Of a stretch of 64,000 nt of DNA, positions 34,455 through 45,978 are shown piece by piece. Origin of the DNA: Megascapheus bottae (taxonomy: Eukaryota; Chordata; Mammalia; Rodentia; Geomyidae); assembly GCA_024803745.1 (NCBI GenBank), contig JANJXV010000013.1, positions 8,494,001 to 8,558,000 on the forward strand. Direction: 5' to 3'. The notes below the pieces were generated by a model, which searched no databases, was not told the origin of the DNA, and saw only the letters and a list, made by a program, of their open reading frames with translations. Every line of letters begins with the position of its first letter. Position 1 is the stretch's first letter. The position numbers and the translations under genes were made by a program.

Positions 34455-34684
34455 TTGCAGGTCTTGGGACTTGAACTCTGGGCCTAGGCACTGTCCATGA
34501 GCTTTTCTTCTCAAGGCTACCACCCTACCCCTTGAGCCACAGCACCACTTCCGGTTTTCTGGTGATTAATTGGAGATAAAGAGTTTCTTGGTCTTTTTAG
34601 TGCCCAGGCTGGCTTTGAACCACAATCCTCAGATGTCAGCCTCCTGAGTAGCTAGGATTACAGGCATGAGCCACCAGGCCTGCT
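34455..34684 (-). mobile_element. B1-dID-like composite SINE, well preserved
   Basis: TTTGCAGGTCTTGGGACTTG, CCACTTCCGGTTTTCTGGTG, GCCCAGGCTGGCTTTGAACC and CAGGCATGAGCCACCAGGCC. It is one of the least diverged copies of this family in the window. Confidence 0.92.
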
Positions 34685-35607
34685 TGTACTTAGTTTTGTG
34701 TTGATAAAAAAATATTCAGTGGCCCCCATTCATTTAAAATCAAGTTATTTTCTATCTGCTTAAATTAGAACAGTTGAAATAATAATTTCCTAATAAGAAA
34801 TTGTAACCTATTTTATGCCTATTTTCAGGAGCCCTTGTGGTATATAGGTCAGACCACACAAGCATTAGTCTTGAGTTGGTATAGAGTCCGAAGAACAAGG
34901 CAAGTCTGGAGAATGCATTGGCTGAATCAATGGCCAGAGCTGACCTGTCTAATTAAAACACTGTATGTAGTTGTGACAAATCAGGATTCTTGGAATAAAT
35001 ATAATAAGTTTTATAACATACCATTTGTTTTTGCAAATGTCCACAGACACTGAGGTATCATTTAGGGTTTGGGTACCTTTTCTCTGACAACTGACAAATT
35101 AAAGGGCAGGATAGTGTTTAAGGCTGACTGAAAAGGTTTATTTGAAATTAAAAATTTTAACCACAAAATGAACCCGTTGCGCAAAAAGGTATCTTTAAGC
35201 AGGGCATCCACAATCCTTCCCAGTACTTGTGATTGGATCTCCCATCTCCATGCATGCATACAGAAAGGACTTCTGATTGGACAGAGGCTGGAGACCATAA
35301 CTTTGAATAGTGGACCTTAGAACTGGAGGCATGATAGACAGACAGGTATCTTTTAGCTGTCTCACTTTTCTCAGCCAAAATGGAACCAGCCCTAGCCCCA
35401 TTTTCTGTCCTTAACTACTACCTAGCCAGAGACATGTGGTTTCCCATTTCTACAATGATTTATTCCCCTAATATAACTTGTTTTTCACTCATATTTTTCC
35501 ACAAGACTATTTGAAAGCAAAACTAAAATTTGAGACATATCATTTTGTCACTGTGAGGACAATGTTAGGAATACAAACCCCATTTTGTAGGGTACTTTGT
35601 AGTTTAT
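34685..35607. other. Unique sequence, nothing recognised
   Basis: No repeat or gene recognised. Confidence 0.5.
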
Positions 35608-35836
35608 AAAACATGTATAGAATATAGGGCCAGGAGTTTGGCCTAGTGTTAGAGTGCTTGCCTAGCATGCACGAAGACCCGGGTTCGATTCCTCGGTACC
35701 ACATACATAGAAAAAAAGCCGGAAGTGGTGCTGAGGCTCAAGTGGTAGAGCTCTAGCCTTGAGAAAGTCCAAGGACAGTGCTCAGGCCCTGAGCTCAAGC
35801 CCGGGACTGACAAAAACAAAAACATGTATAGAATAT
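35608..35836 (+). mobile_element. Young full-length IDL-Geo SINE with 18-bp TSD
   Basis: The element at 35626-35818 is flanked by the exact repeat AAAACATGTATAGAATAT at 35608-35625 and 35819-35836. The left monomer has box A TGGCCTAGTG and box B GGTTCGATTCC. The right monomer has GGCTCAAGTGGTAGAGCTC and GAGCTCAAGCCCGGGACTG. CpG dinucleotides are still present (ACGAAGACCCGGGTTCG), consistent with recent insertion. Confidence 0.97.
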
Positions 35837-36199
35837 GGTGCAGAATGGGAGGACTGCATACTTGAAGATGAACTTGGTGTGATACATCATATTATTTATT
35901 CTGTGGAAAGTCCCCTGCCTTGTTTGTGAGAGAGCTGTTCTCCCCCATCTTGCCTTTCAGCCCTGGGTGATACCTATACTATGTGCTCTAGCTGATTGAT
36001 CCCAGGTAGAAGGACAGCTTTGCATGGCTCTCCTCTGCTCAACTCTCCACCACAACACCACCAGACGACAGAATAGAAATAGAGTCAAGTCAAGGCCACC
36101 CAACAGTGGCCCTGAAAGTGACTGAGAAAAGTCTTTGTGGTTTAAGTAGCATATACTTAGGGGGGCTGGCCTTTCCAAGGTAGCTTTTTTTTCAGTTCT
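35837..36199. other. Unique sequence, nothing recognised
   Basis: No repeat or gene recognised. Confidence 0.45.
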
Positions 36200-36530
36200 G
36201 TTTTTTATTTTATTATTGTAAAGATGATATACAGAGAGATTGCAGTCCAGATATTGAGTACATTTACTTTTGAAGAGTGTGACCTCTTTCTTTGTTTCTC
36301 CCTGCATTTTTTCCCTCCTGACCCCCCTACAACACAAGTTGTATAGTTCATTTGCAATGTAGTATCCAGTGAGTATCCCTGCTGAATTAGTTCAACCTTT
36401 GTCCCAAGATTTCTGTGCTTCCTCTTCCCCTGCACAAATCAGATAAACTTACAGATAAGACAAAAGGTACAAAAACCAAAAAAGCAAAATAGAAGGGTGC
36501 CAGTAAACAGAAAAAAAAAGAAAAACAGAA
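36200..36530 (-). mobile_element. L1 3' UTR copy, second type
   Basis: Starts TTTTTTATTTTATTATTGTA at its 3' end, then GATGATATACAGAGAGATTG, AAGTTGTATAGTTCATTTGC, and an A-rich CAGATAAGACAAAAGG region. It is the complement of the 29700-30135 block order. Confidence 0.75.
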
Positions 36531-36638
36531 AATGTAGATAGCTTATTTATTGAGTTATTATGAGAAGTAAGTGGGACAATTATGAAAAGTCCTAGAATAA
36601 TTTCTGACACAAAATAAACGAAAAGTAACTTTTCACGA

Positions 36639-36795
36639 GTGCCAGTGGCTCGTACCTGTCACCACTTCCACATCTACAATCTGTACTACTAGCTACTCCA
36701 ATGATTGGGACCTGGATGTCTGGGGCTTGGCGCCAGCCCAACCAGAAGAATCCTCCAGATTCCATCACCAAAATAGCCAGCAAAGAGTTGGGCTG
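36639..36795 (+). mobile_element. B1-like partial copy
   Basis: GTGCCAGTGGCTCGTACCTG followed by CTAGCTACTCCAATGATTGG resembles the SINE head. A run of about 20 bases is inserted between them. It is directly followed by a second SINE. Confidence 0.55.
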
Positions 36796-37120
36796 GTGCC
36801 AGGCACCAGTAGCTCATGCCTGTAATCCTAGCTACTCAAGAGGCTGAGATCTTAAGGATGGCAATTCCTTTCCAGCCAAGGAAGGAAAGTCACTAAGACT
36901 CATTAGTTTCAATTAACCACCAAAGATCTGAAAGTGGAACAGTGACTCAAGTGGCAGACCACTACTTTGATCATAAAAAGCTCAGGGACAACAACCCAGG
37001 CCTCCAGTTCAAACCCCAGGACTGGCTCAAAGAAGAGAGACATACAGGAGGCATGTTTCAAGTGGTAGATCTCAGCTACAAGCAAGCCAAGAAAGTAGAT
37101 CTCCCTGAGTTCCAGCCATG
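36796..37120 (+). mobile_element. B1-dID-like SINE with an extra tail monomer
   Basis: Head CACCAGTAGCTCATGCCTGT, TAGCTACTCAAGAGGCTGAG. Linker TTTCAATTAACCACCAAAGA. Tail CAGTTCAAACCCCAGGACTG. After it, 37055-37120 repeats a tail-like unit (CAAGTGGTAGATCTCAGCTA ... CTGAGTTCCAGCC), so the copy may be trimeric. Confidence 0.8.
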
Positions 37121-38170
37121 ATATAAGTAATGTTAAATAATCTCTGTGTAACACATAGCACACACACCTTAAAATTAACATCTTTTTTTTCTTATTCTCT
37201 GTCTCTTTTCTTCTTTAAAGAAGTAAATATTCAGTAAAAACCAGTATCTTTCTGCCTAGGAAATTCCAGCCATCTAGGATATGGCTCACCATCACAAACT
37301 ACAAAGGATTCACTTTTTAATTTCCCTTTCTCATTCTTCCTCTCTGAACCTTCATTTCTTTGAGCAAAATAGTATTTTCTTTAGGAATCAACTAAACCTA
37401 AATCCAGGTCCTATTAAAAATAAAAATAAACAGACATTTGTTCTGAGGCTAGTACTTTATTAAAGACAATATTTTTAAAGTTTTTCTCAGAGAGTAGCAT
37501 GTCTTAAATGTATAAGATACTAAATCCAGTGCACAAATTAATGATATAGCAGGTTTAAAATAAGCAACAGTTCAAGGTTTAAACTGAATGATCAAAACTT
37601 TTATCATCTTAATCGTGAGATTTCTCAGGCTGAAGAAATAACCTCCCCAGAAGAGGGATAAACACCAAGGCCACTGCGTTTTATACATTTTTCTCAAGTA
37701 GGAAATATTCAACCTGGGACCAGGAAAGTAGCAAATTCATGTACATAATTACATTGTGCATTGCATCTGTTGAGAAGCCCATTATAGAAAGCCCAGAGGA
37801 CCTTGAAAAACAGCCCCCACCAGCTGGGCCTGCAGAAGAGAGGCAGCTGGGTTCTTCCTACTCTGGAGAAATGCAAAGGGAAGGATCACATGCAGTGGTT
37901 TCCTTGGAGATGCTACTGTACATCCTGAGATATTCTCTCCTCCACCCACACCAGCCAGAGCATACAGAGTGGCCTTTGCCCTGGACAGACTATGTGGTCT
38001 CTTCTGGCCTTGGGATCTTTAATTACACATCCAGGAAGAAAGAAAGAAAGAGATGATACAGAACAGCCACTAACTAAACAATGGCCATGTACCTTTCCTT
38101 CTATCTCTGTGAAAATAGTCAGCCATTTGGTAACTGGGATAAATTAATGTAAAACCCCCTAAAAGTATAA
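37121..38170. other. Unique sequence, nothing recognised
   Basis: Contains a 105-codon frame at 37739-38056 on the + strand with no recognised domain. Its neighbourhood shows no splice or promoter signal. Confidence 0.45.
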
Positions 38171-38406
38171 GAAGCAAAGGCAATACTAGAGCTTGAACTT
38201 AGATCCTGGGTCCTGTCCCTTGGATTTTTCCACTTAAGGGTTGTGCTTTACCAATTGGGCCACAGCTCAGCTTTTTGGTAATTAGGTGGAGGTGAGTGTC
38301 TCATTACTTTTCTGTCTAGGTAGGGTGCAATCTGTCTGAGCTGCCATTCTTAGATCTCAGACTCCTGAGTGTCTAGGATTACAAGTATGAGCTAATAACA
38401 CCTTGC
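38171..38406 (-). mobile_element. B1-dID-like composite SINE
   Basis: GAGCTTGAACTTAGATCCTG, TGGTAATTAGGTGGAGGTGA, TAGATCTCAGACTCCTGAGT and GATTACAAGTATGAGC. Diverged. Confidence 0.78.
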
Positions 38407-38494
38407 ACGAGGCAAATTTGAAAAATGCTAATAACTAGAGGATTAAGGCCTTGCTATGAATCTAGAATGTCGAATAGATCTCTCTTCAGCTAAA

Positions 38495-38590
38495 ACCCAT
38501 TTTGTAGAAGGTAATCCAGAGGCTCTGAGACAGTTAAGAATTTGTCTGAGGTCTTGCAGCCAAAGAGACCAAAGGAACAGTTGGAAAGCA
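38495..38590 (-). mobile_element. MIR SINE fragment
   Basis: CAGAGGCTCTGAGACAGTTA, GAATTTGTCTGAGGTCTTGC and AGCCAAAGAGACCAAAGG follow the MIR complement. Confidence 0.55.
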
Positions 38591-39466
38591 AAGTAAAAGG
38601 CCTCATTCACTCTTCATAAGATCCACAATATATAAACATTATCTCTTGTGAATTGTTATGGCTTCTGTAAATGGTATAAGTGAGAACTTTATTTTTATTA
38701 GCATTAGGATTCTGGCAGAGAGATGAGTTGAAGTACGTAGCTCCTCCAGAGAAAAGGCTTACAAAGCTCACCTGAGAAAAGGTCTCTTATTCCACTGAGC
38801 TCTTCTCACTTGGTCCATCCACAGTATCTCTGGATACTTCTTCAGGATGAAGCTGTTTCCTGAGGTCATGAATTACTTATGCCCACAAGTCTGGCTTGCA
38901 ACCACAGGGATGGTTTTTTGTAAACACATTAGCAGCCTTTTTGTCTTGTCTATATGACCCTTAATTTGTGCTGAAAGTGGAATGTTGGGTTATCTGAAAA
39001 AGCAAGTCAGGCTCCTAGGAATTAAGGAAAGCATTTTCCCGGCCATGTCTTTCCTTGGGTATCAAGATCTAAAGGGGCCTTGGCACCATATATAAATATC
39101 CAAAAGGATAGGAAAGCTGAATGGTGAATGGCTGCTACTTCCTGCTTATATTAGTGCCCAACATTGTACAGTTCTAGTCTGGAGGTAGAAGATACCTGAG
39201 TGTTCATTCAGGAAAACTGAACAAAGCAAGGCCTGAATGGTCTCCAATGAGTACTTTGTGGCTCAAACATAACAGCATCCCTTTGAGCACCACAGAAATG
39301 AAAAAATCTCCTATCACACCTAAAACAATCCCATTTTGGAGGCACATATTAACAAGATGTCCAGGTAATCTACCTGTACAATCAGGATTAGGGCCTGAGC
39401 TTATTCGCTGTTGGTATTTGGAGCTATCTGTTGCTATAATCCAAGTGATTTAAGAATTATTGGGTC
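38591..39466. other. Unique sequence, nothing recognised
   Basis: No repeat or gene recognised. Confidence 0.5.
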
Positions 39467-39770
39467 AGCCAGGTATGATGGGCCATTCCTATAATCTAAG
39501 CCATGTGGGATGCAGTGGTAGATGCTGGGACTCAAACCACTCCCCCAACACTTTTCGCCCTAGATATACTTTGCATTTGCTTGCTTTATTTTTCTCATAG
39601 GAGTCATGATCTACCTACGTATGTCTCCTGAGTCACTGGGAATACAGGGGTGGGCCACCTTGCTTGCTTGTTTATTCAGATGAGGTCTGAATACTAAGAG
39701 CTGGCCTTCAACTATGATTCTCCAATCTCTGCTTTCCAAATTGCTTAGATTACAACCACTAGCCACTAGG
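39467..39770. mobile_element. Cluster of B1-like fragments in both orientations
   Basis: A + strand head at 39467-39520 (AGCCAGGTATGATGGGCCAT). Minus-strand pieces at 39600-39660 (CTGAGTCACTGGGAATACAG) and 39661-39770 (GAGCTGGCCTTCAACTATGA, TTGCTTAGATTACAACCACT). Confidence 0.55.
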
Positions 39771-39970
39771 ATTGTAAAGAATCTCTGGATGACCTCAGTG
39801 GGAATAGACACATTTGAAAATCGACTTCAAATTCCTGAAAAGCCCGAACAGTAATAATGATGATTTTAAAAGGGACGATGAGGTGATATGTAGGAAGGAT
39901 AAAGGAGTAATTGTTGACTGTCATCTCTTAACTGGGCGCTTGGTCCTTTCTTTGGGCAAAGAAGTCTGTT

Positions 39971-40392
39971 AGTCTTTTACTATCCCTGTGATAGAATATC
40001 TGAGAAAATAGCAATTTAAGGAAATACTCATTTTGACTCAGGGTTTAAAAAGGCCCTTGCTCCTAAGCCCATATATAGCAAGGCAAAGAATGAATAAAGA
40101 AACACTGTCTTCATCTTTCAGTTGACAGGAGCTAGAAGGAGAGGGATAAGATGACAAGGGGTCAATGACAGCTCTATCCATAATTGATGTCCCTGGACTG
40201 GCCACTTTCATAAAGCCAGGCCATCCTCCAAAAACCCCATTCAGTATAAGCTCATCAGCAGAGTAACCCTAGGTGAAATTAGTGTCCTCACTAATGTAAA
40301 TCACTAATTCAATCACTTCCCAATAAAGCCACCATCTGGCGACCAAGTCCGTAATTCATGAACCTTGGAGGCTATCATACCATATCATATGA
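39971..40392 (-). mobile_element. ERVL-MaLR-like LTR
   Basis: TACTATCCCTGTGATAGAAT, AGAAAATAGCAATTTAAGGA, TTCCCAATAAAGCCACCATC and ATGAACCTTGGAGGCTATCA are in the order of reversed MaLR LTRs. Diverged; subfamily uncertain. Confidence 0.5.
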
Positions 40393-40436
40393 TTAGATGA
40401 GATAGGTTATCATATCTTAGATGTGATAAGAAAATA

Positions 40437-41134
40437 TATTGTCTTGTAAGTAGTGCTGTTGTATTGGTTCTCTCTCTATTCTTTGTTTCACCATTTTGTT
40501 ATTCCCTTTTCATTCCCTAATTCAGATAAGTATATAGACAATACATAGGGTACCAAAATCACATAAAGTGACAACAGGGGATAAACCATAGGGGGAATAA
40601 ATAAAAGAAAAAAGAAATACATACACAATACATTAAAAACAACCACAAAGAAAAACTTCTTGTTTCCATACCTTAGAGTTCATTTTGCTTAGCCTCACCC
40701 TATATGGTCATATGTACATAGATATTGAACTATTGAGACTTCTTCTAGGACTATTCTACACATATATTAATTTTTACAAAGAAGAAGTACTTCTTTGAGT
40801 CTGGCTTACTTCAGTTAATATGATTTTTTCTCAAATCTTTACATTTCCCTATGAATGGGACGATGCCATTATTTCTGATGGAAACATAGAATTCCATTGT
40901 GCATATATACCACCACATTTTCTTGATCTACTCATGTATTAAGGGGTATCTGGGTTGGTTCCATATATTAACTATGGTAAAATTAAATAATGCTGCAATG
41001 AACAGGGTTGGGCTAGGAAGTGGGTAATAATGCTTGAAAAGAAATGTATTCACTACCTTACATGTGTAACTGTAACTCCACTGTATATCACTTTGACCAT
41101 AAAATTAAGTTAAAAAAAAAAAAGAAAGAAAGAC
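40437..41134 (+). mobile_element. L1 copy with a probable 5' inversion
   Basis: 40437-41015 is antisense (TTCTTGTTTCCATACC, TGGCTTACTTCAGTTAATAT, AATGCTGCAATGAACAGG). 41020-41134 is sense 3' UTR (AAGAAATGTATTCACTACCT, GTAACTGTAACTCCACTGTA, a (A)n/(GAAA)n tail). This is the arrangement expected of twin priming. No clean TSD was found. Confidence 0.65.
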
Positions 41135-41136
41135 TA

Positions 41137-41378
41137 GGGCTGGGAGTTTGGCCTAGTGGTAGAATGCTTGCCTAGCATGCACAAAGCCCTAGGTTTGATT
41201 CCTCAGTACCACATACAGAGAAAATGCCGGAAGTGGTGCTTTGGTTCAAGTAGTAGAGCTCTAGCCTTGAGCAAGCACAAGGACAGTGCTTAGGCCCTGA
41301 GTTCAAGCCCCAGGACAGGCAAATAATAATAATAGTAGTAGTAGCAATATTAATAATAATAATAATAATAATAATAAT
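41137..41378 (+). mobile_element. IDL-Geo SINE with (AAT)n tail
   Basis: GGGCTGGGAGTTTGGCCTAG, CATGCACAAAGCCCTAGG, right monomer GCCGGAAGTGGTGCTTTGG and GAGTTCAAGCCCCAGGACAG. The tail has become an (AAT)n/(AGT)n array at about 41321-41378. It follows the L1 poly-A at 41134 almost directly, so it probably inserted at that tail. Confidence 0.93.
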
Positions 41379-41718
41379 GTAATAAAAAGAAGATATAAAA
41401 TGTATTAAAAAGAAGAAAACTCATCTCTATCTCATAGGAAGACTAGTAATAGAAGAATATACTAATAGTCCAGCATCTCCCATCAAAGAAAAACATTTAA
41501 ATTATGGAATAAGAGAAAGAGAAGCTTGGGGGTTAAACCTGCTAAACAGCTTCTATTCACTCTTGTCTGGTTCTTATGACTAAAAGCCAGCCATATGTTT
41601 CAAGGAAGTGGTCAGCACTGAAAATATACTGAATTGTAAAATGTTATTCAAATACAATTATCTGTTGCCAAACATTGCTATGGCAGCATTCACTTTCTTT
41701 TCCAATCAAAGTGATAGA
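41379..41718. other. Unique sequence, nothing recognised
   Basis: No repeat or gene recognised. Confidence 0.45.
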
Positions 41719-41812
41719 AGACTGGAAGTTTGGCTTTGTAATAGAGTCCCTGCCCAACAAGCTCTAGGTTCAAAGCTCTGCATTCAAATCACTGTACTAT
41801 CAAAAACAAAAG
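41719..41812 (+). mobile_element. Diverged ID-like monomer
   Basis: GACTGGAAGTTTGGCTTTGT, TGCCCAACAAGCTCTAGG and CATTCAAATCACTGTACTA, then an A-rich end. Confidence 0.65.
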
Positions 41813-42639
41813 TTGTTTGTCCTACTGGCCCTATGAGAAACACAGGGTTTCTACAGTTTACCTCAAAGTTAAAATTATGTAAAGCCAAAATGAAGATAAT
41901 AAGGAAGTGAAATGTAACAGAGATGCCTGCCCAACTTGGTTTCCCTGGGAGATCTTGTAATGAAGAATGCAAAACTGTAGAGAACTTGTGACACAGTAAT
42001 TTCCCCTGCAACAGCACCAACCAGGCAAAACAGTCTCTATTGTAAAGAGTCCTCTGGCACACCTTTTCCCTAGGGTAGCATTTACACATCAAACTAATTT
42101 CAGAAGTGACCTATTGGGGAAGATGCCTTGATAATCAATACTCAATGGGATAGAAATTCCCTTTGCCCTTTATTTGACTATGTATGACATCCACATTGAA
42201 GATTCTTTCTCAATCAAGAAGCCAATCCTCAAAGGTTCCTATTAGAGAGATTGGAGGCCAACAATTTTAAAATCAGAAGGTGGTGGAGAGTCTTAGCCAG
42301 AGCCATTTGCATTCCAAGATGGCAAAGAGTACAAAACGTTGTTTTGTCATGTGGAAGACAAATGGACTGCCTCTGGCAAACTCTGTGAGACAATAGCTGG
42401 GACACTATTCAAATGGCTCAATTCCATGGGAAGATCCTCTGTTGAGACTCTCCCTTTCCCCATATTTATGTAGAACTAGGGGTTTGTAGGTGTTGATTTA
42501 ACTTACTAATTTAATTTACCATACAACTTTTAAAATTATTTCCAGAAAAAGAACTTGAATATGTTAATAAATTAAAAAAAATAAAGCATGATCTCTCCTT
42601 TCCCAACACTATCTTATAAGAAAACCAAAAGTGGATCTG
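41813..42639. other. Unique sequence, nothing recognised
   Basis: No repeat or gene recognised. Confidence 0.5.
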
Positions 42640-42872
42640 TCAGCAGGGCCCTGAGGCTTCTGCCTTGTAAGAGTAACTGCCAAGAAGGCTGAGATCTAGA
42701 GGATTGTAGCTGAAAGCTAATCTAAACAGAAACATTGGCAAGAATGTATCTCCATAAATAATCAGCAAGTAGTTAGGGTGGAGATATAGGTCAAACAGTC
42801 GACTGTCAGCTGAGGAAGAAAAACTGAACAAGTGTAAAGCCCCCTGTTCAAACACCAGTGCTGACAAAAGGG
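42640..42872 (+). mobile_element. Diverged B1-dID-like SINE
   Basis: AAGGCTGAGATCTAGAGGAT in the head, TCCATAAATAATCAGCAAGT as linker, and CCCTGTTCAAACACCAGTGC in the tail. Confidence 0.65.
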
Positions 42873-43269
42873 AGGCAGTGGTTGTATCCATTTCTACTTT
42901 GTACCTTGAATCTCCTGTGATGGGAATAGCCTTTCAATTTTCTTAGGTTTTGGTGAAGGTATCTGATTTCCTTTGTGTCCTTCTAAAACAGAGGTTATTG
43001 CTGATTTTTTTTAAAATCTCCAATTGTTGAAGCAGTGTTCAGCATGTAAATGTGGATAGTGGATATGATTGCAGAGCGGGTATGAGTTGGTGCCAAACCA
43101 AAAGAATGAATGGTACCCTTTCTGCCAAAAGGACTGACCTAGGTCTAGTCTGGCATGAAGAGAAATACCCTCATATTTGAAACTGTTCATTCAATTTACT
43201 TAATGATGGATAGTCTATAGTGTACAAAACTTTGTTTCCCCCTTATAATACTAATCTTGCTTTCATCTA
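42873..43269. other. Unique sequence, nothing recognised
   Basis: No repeat or gene recognised. Confidence 0.45.
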
Positions 43270-43880
43270 TTTCTTGATCAATCTTATAAGAAGCTTCTTG
43301 ATTTTGTTGGACAGGCTAAGTAGCTAAGTGAGAATTTTATTCCTTTCTGCTTCCTTTCTTATTTTAAGTCTTATTGACACTCTTATCTTTTCTCCTACTA
43401 TTTATTCTCTTGTTTTTGTTTTTGGTCTCCTTGCTAAAGTTGAAAATGCATCAATTTCAGCTTTTCTTTTTCTCATGTAAATATGTAAAGGTCGTATTTC
43501 CTGAGAACTGCATTAGCTATACACCATAAGTTTTAACATATATTATTTGTATTACAGGCCTTTGAAAATGTATACTAATTTCCACTCTACTTTTTGTTTG
43601 CTTCATAAGTTAATTAGAAGCATGATTTATAATTGCTACACCATGTGAATTTAGGACTATGATTTGCTATTTACTTTCTTCCTCCTGTATTTTTATATCA
43701 TGATTAGAAAGTGCTTTTGATGATAGTGATTTATGAGTATATATTGAGAATTGTGGTTGTTAATATTTGATGAAATTTTTTAAAGTATTGCATGCGTGTC
43801 TAACAAAAACATATGTTCACCAATATGTTCATTTGAATATGCTGATTTATGTGCACTATAATTAATTTTATATAACCTTT
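43270..43880 (-). mobile_element. Old L1 ORF2 fragment (L1M-like)
   Basis: Antisense landmarks of the L1 ORF2 endonuclease/RT spacer region: GAACTGCATTAGCTATACAC then CATAAGTTTTAACATAT, AATTTCCACTCTACTTTTTG and GTTAATTAGAAGCATGATTT. Many stops; it is an ancient copy. Confidence 0.55.
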
Positions 43881-44034
43881 ATCTCCTTTACATATGAATA
43901 ACCAAGATAAGTCCATTAAAATATATTCCTTAAAAATGGAGCCTCATCTTGGATGCCCTCTGTGGCTGTTTCTACTTCCTTGAAAGTGACAATGTCTGTT
44001 CTCTCAGGACTTTCCATCTGCTATCTGTTTGTTT

Positions 44035-44315
44035 AGAATGGCTTCTTCTCAGCATTTATGTCTTTTAAGGTTTAACCTAAAAGCCACTTCCACAGAGAAA
44101 CCTTCCTCTGGGAAGACCCTCTTCTGATCCCCATTGTAAACAATGCACTCTGTCATCTCTGAATCCCTCCCTTCACATCAGCCAGAAAGATCAGAGTGAC
44201 TTCCTTGTCACCAGGCTGTAAGTTCCACAAGGACAATTGCTGTGTCTTGTCTTATCCACTTTCTCCTACCAAACTTTCTGATGCTCAGTACCCACTTGAT
44301 AAACAAAGGAATGTC
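44035..44315 (+). mobile_element. L2 LINE 3' fragment
   Basis: AAAAGCCACTTCCACAGAGA, AACCTTCCTCTGGGAAGACC, CACCAGGCTGTAAGTTCCAC and AAGGACAATTGCTGTGTCTT, then TGCTCAGTACCCACTTGATA, in L2 order. Confidence 0.72.
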
Positions 44316-44957
44316 TAATAACCATCCATTTAACACATGTGTTGATTGCAACAATGAATGAACTAAAGAGCATCTGGTACTGTGTGCTCTGTCACAAATG
44401 CTAATGATAATATGCTTTGACTATTTTCTTTCCCCTGCCCAACATGATTTTGCTGCTAAAGGAGCTGTATTCCAAACTGCCTAAATACATGGCAAGAGCA
44501 ATTTTCATTTTGTGAAAATTAAATGAAACTTTGATCTTATGCACTGGAAGTTTCCATGAAAAAAAAATAAAACTAAAACACCCTCAGTTTTATGTTGTGA
44601 GTGAAATCACAGCAGTGAGCAGTGCATAGCCTGTCTGATCTTGTACTGTGCTTTCATGAATACATTTGGAAACGTTTCCAAGCTTACCGAAACCATATTT
44701 CAAATAACTTATATTAAAATACTCATGAAATACTCATTCAGTTGATAATTATACATGGCAGTGACCTGGAGTGAGAAGGACAAGAGTGAATTCGATTTGT
44801 AGAGTTGAGAACATTGAGGCCCTGAACAAGACTGCATGAAAAATGAAAGTTACAGATCCATATGGCTTTGAGGACTGATAGAGCCTAAGAGAAGGTTAGT
44901 GATGACAGGAAACTCTATTATTTTCTTGTAGGAAATAAAGTAAAGACAGTAGTGTAA
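44316..44957. other. Unique sequence, nothing recognised
   Basis: No repeat or gene recognised. Confidence 0.45.
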
Positions 44958-45130
44958 GATTTAGAAGCAGTCTTAAGAATACAACAGAACCTGTTTTCCA
45001 GTGTGGTTTTGCCATTTATAGCTGAAAAATTTTGCCAAATTATTTAACCTGTTATATTTGCAGTTGATATAAATGAAAGAGGTAATGAATATCTTTCTTA
45101 AAGATTATATAACCCAGTACACATAGTATA
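44958..45130 (+). mobile_element. MIR SINE
   Basis: GTGTGGTTTTGCCATTTATA, TTGCCAAATTATTTAACCTG and GAAAGAGGTAATGAATATCT, then CCAGTACACATAGTATA. Confidence 0.6.
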
Positions 45131-45978
45131 ATATATGTAGCTCAATACAAAGGGTACTCATTTGCAAACAAAAGGTACTGCTATTACTTTCAATATCATC
45201 TAAAATGTAATGGGTGGAAAATATAGGACTCAAAGAGGAAACAGAATTTTTGCAAAGTAGAGATAAGAACACAATTGTTAAGTGTGACACATAATTCTTA
45301 ACTGGGAATTCTTAGCCTCTTCTCCTTTTTTTCCCTCTTCACAAAAGTAGGAAGAGAGAAAGGAGAGACAGATGAGAAAGAGAGACTGAAAGAGCCAGAG
45401 GGACAGAGAATGATATTGAAAGGATGCTTTTTAATACAAAAGGAATTTATGTAGATTGTAAGCCCTTGTTGAACTGTAATTGTCATTGAGCAATGTCATA
45501 TCACCCCCTCTCACTCTAGAAATTCCCCTTGGCATCCAGTAAGTATTTTACAAAGTCATCTTACTGAAAGACACTAGAAATAAGGATGTGCCTCATGGTG
45601 CTTAAGCTGTTTTCCTGTTGTCGCTATCTGGAAATTTTACTTCCCTACCTTCTTTTAGCAAGACAGAGGTACAGACTCATAATAAGGAGAAAAATAAATT
45701 TCCCAGGTCCCATTGTAGAATGATACAGTCACTAGGAATGTGTTTGATCTAAAAGCAAAGACTGTGTTCCTGTTTGGGGGTAAATTTGCCTTTAGAAATC
45801 TTTAATTAGTTTACCTATAAACTGGCAAGGCTTATTATTTTCATTATCAGCCAGACGTTAGATGCTATTTTTAAAAATAAGATAACGCAGACATATAAAT
45901 CTATAGAGACTGTCTTTTCCATGATCAACTGCCTTCAAATGAAACCTTTTTATTTTGCTTTGTTTTGTTTTTTTTCAG
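45131..45978. other. Unique sequence ending in a strong pyrimidine tract
   Basis: No repeat recognised. The T-rich stretch at 45945-45978 ends TTTTTTTTCAG. Confidence 0.45.

Noticed and set aside
35626..35700. tRNA-Ala-like gene
   Set aside because: Box A and box B belong to the IDL-Geo SINE; there is no cloverleaf with proper acceptor stem and the copy has a TSD. The same applies to the other ID-like copies.
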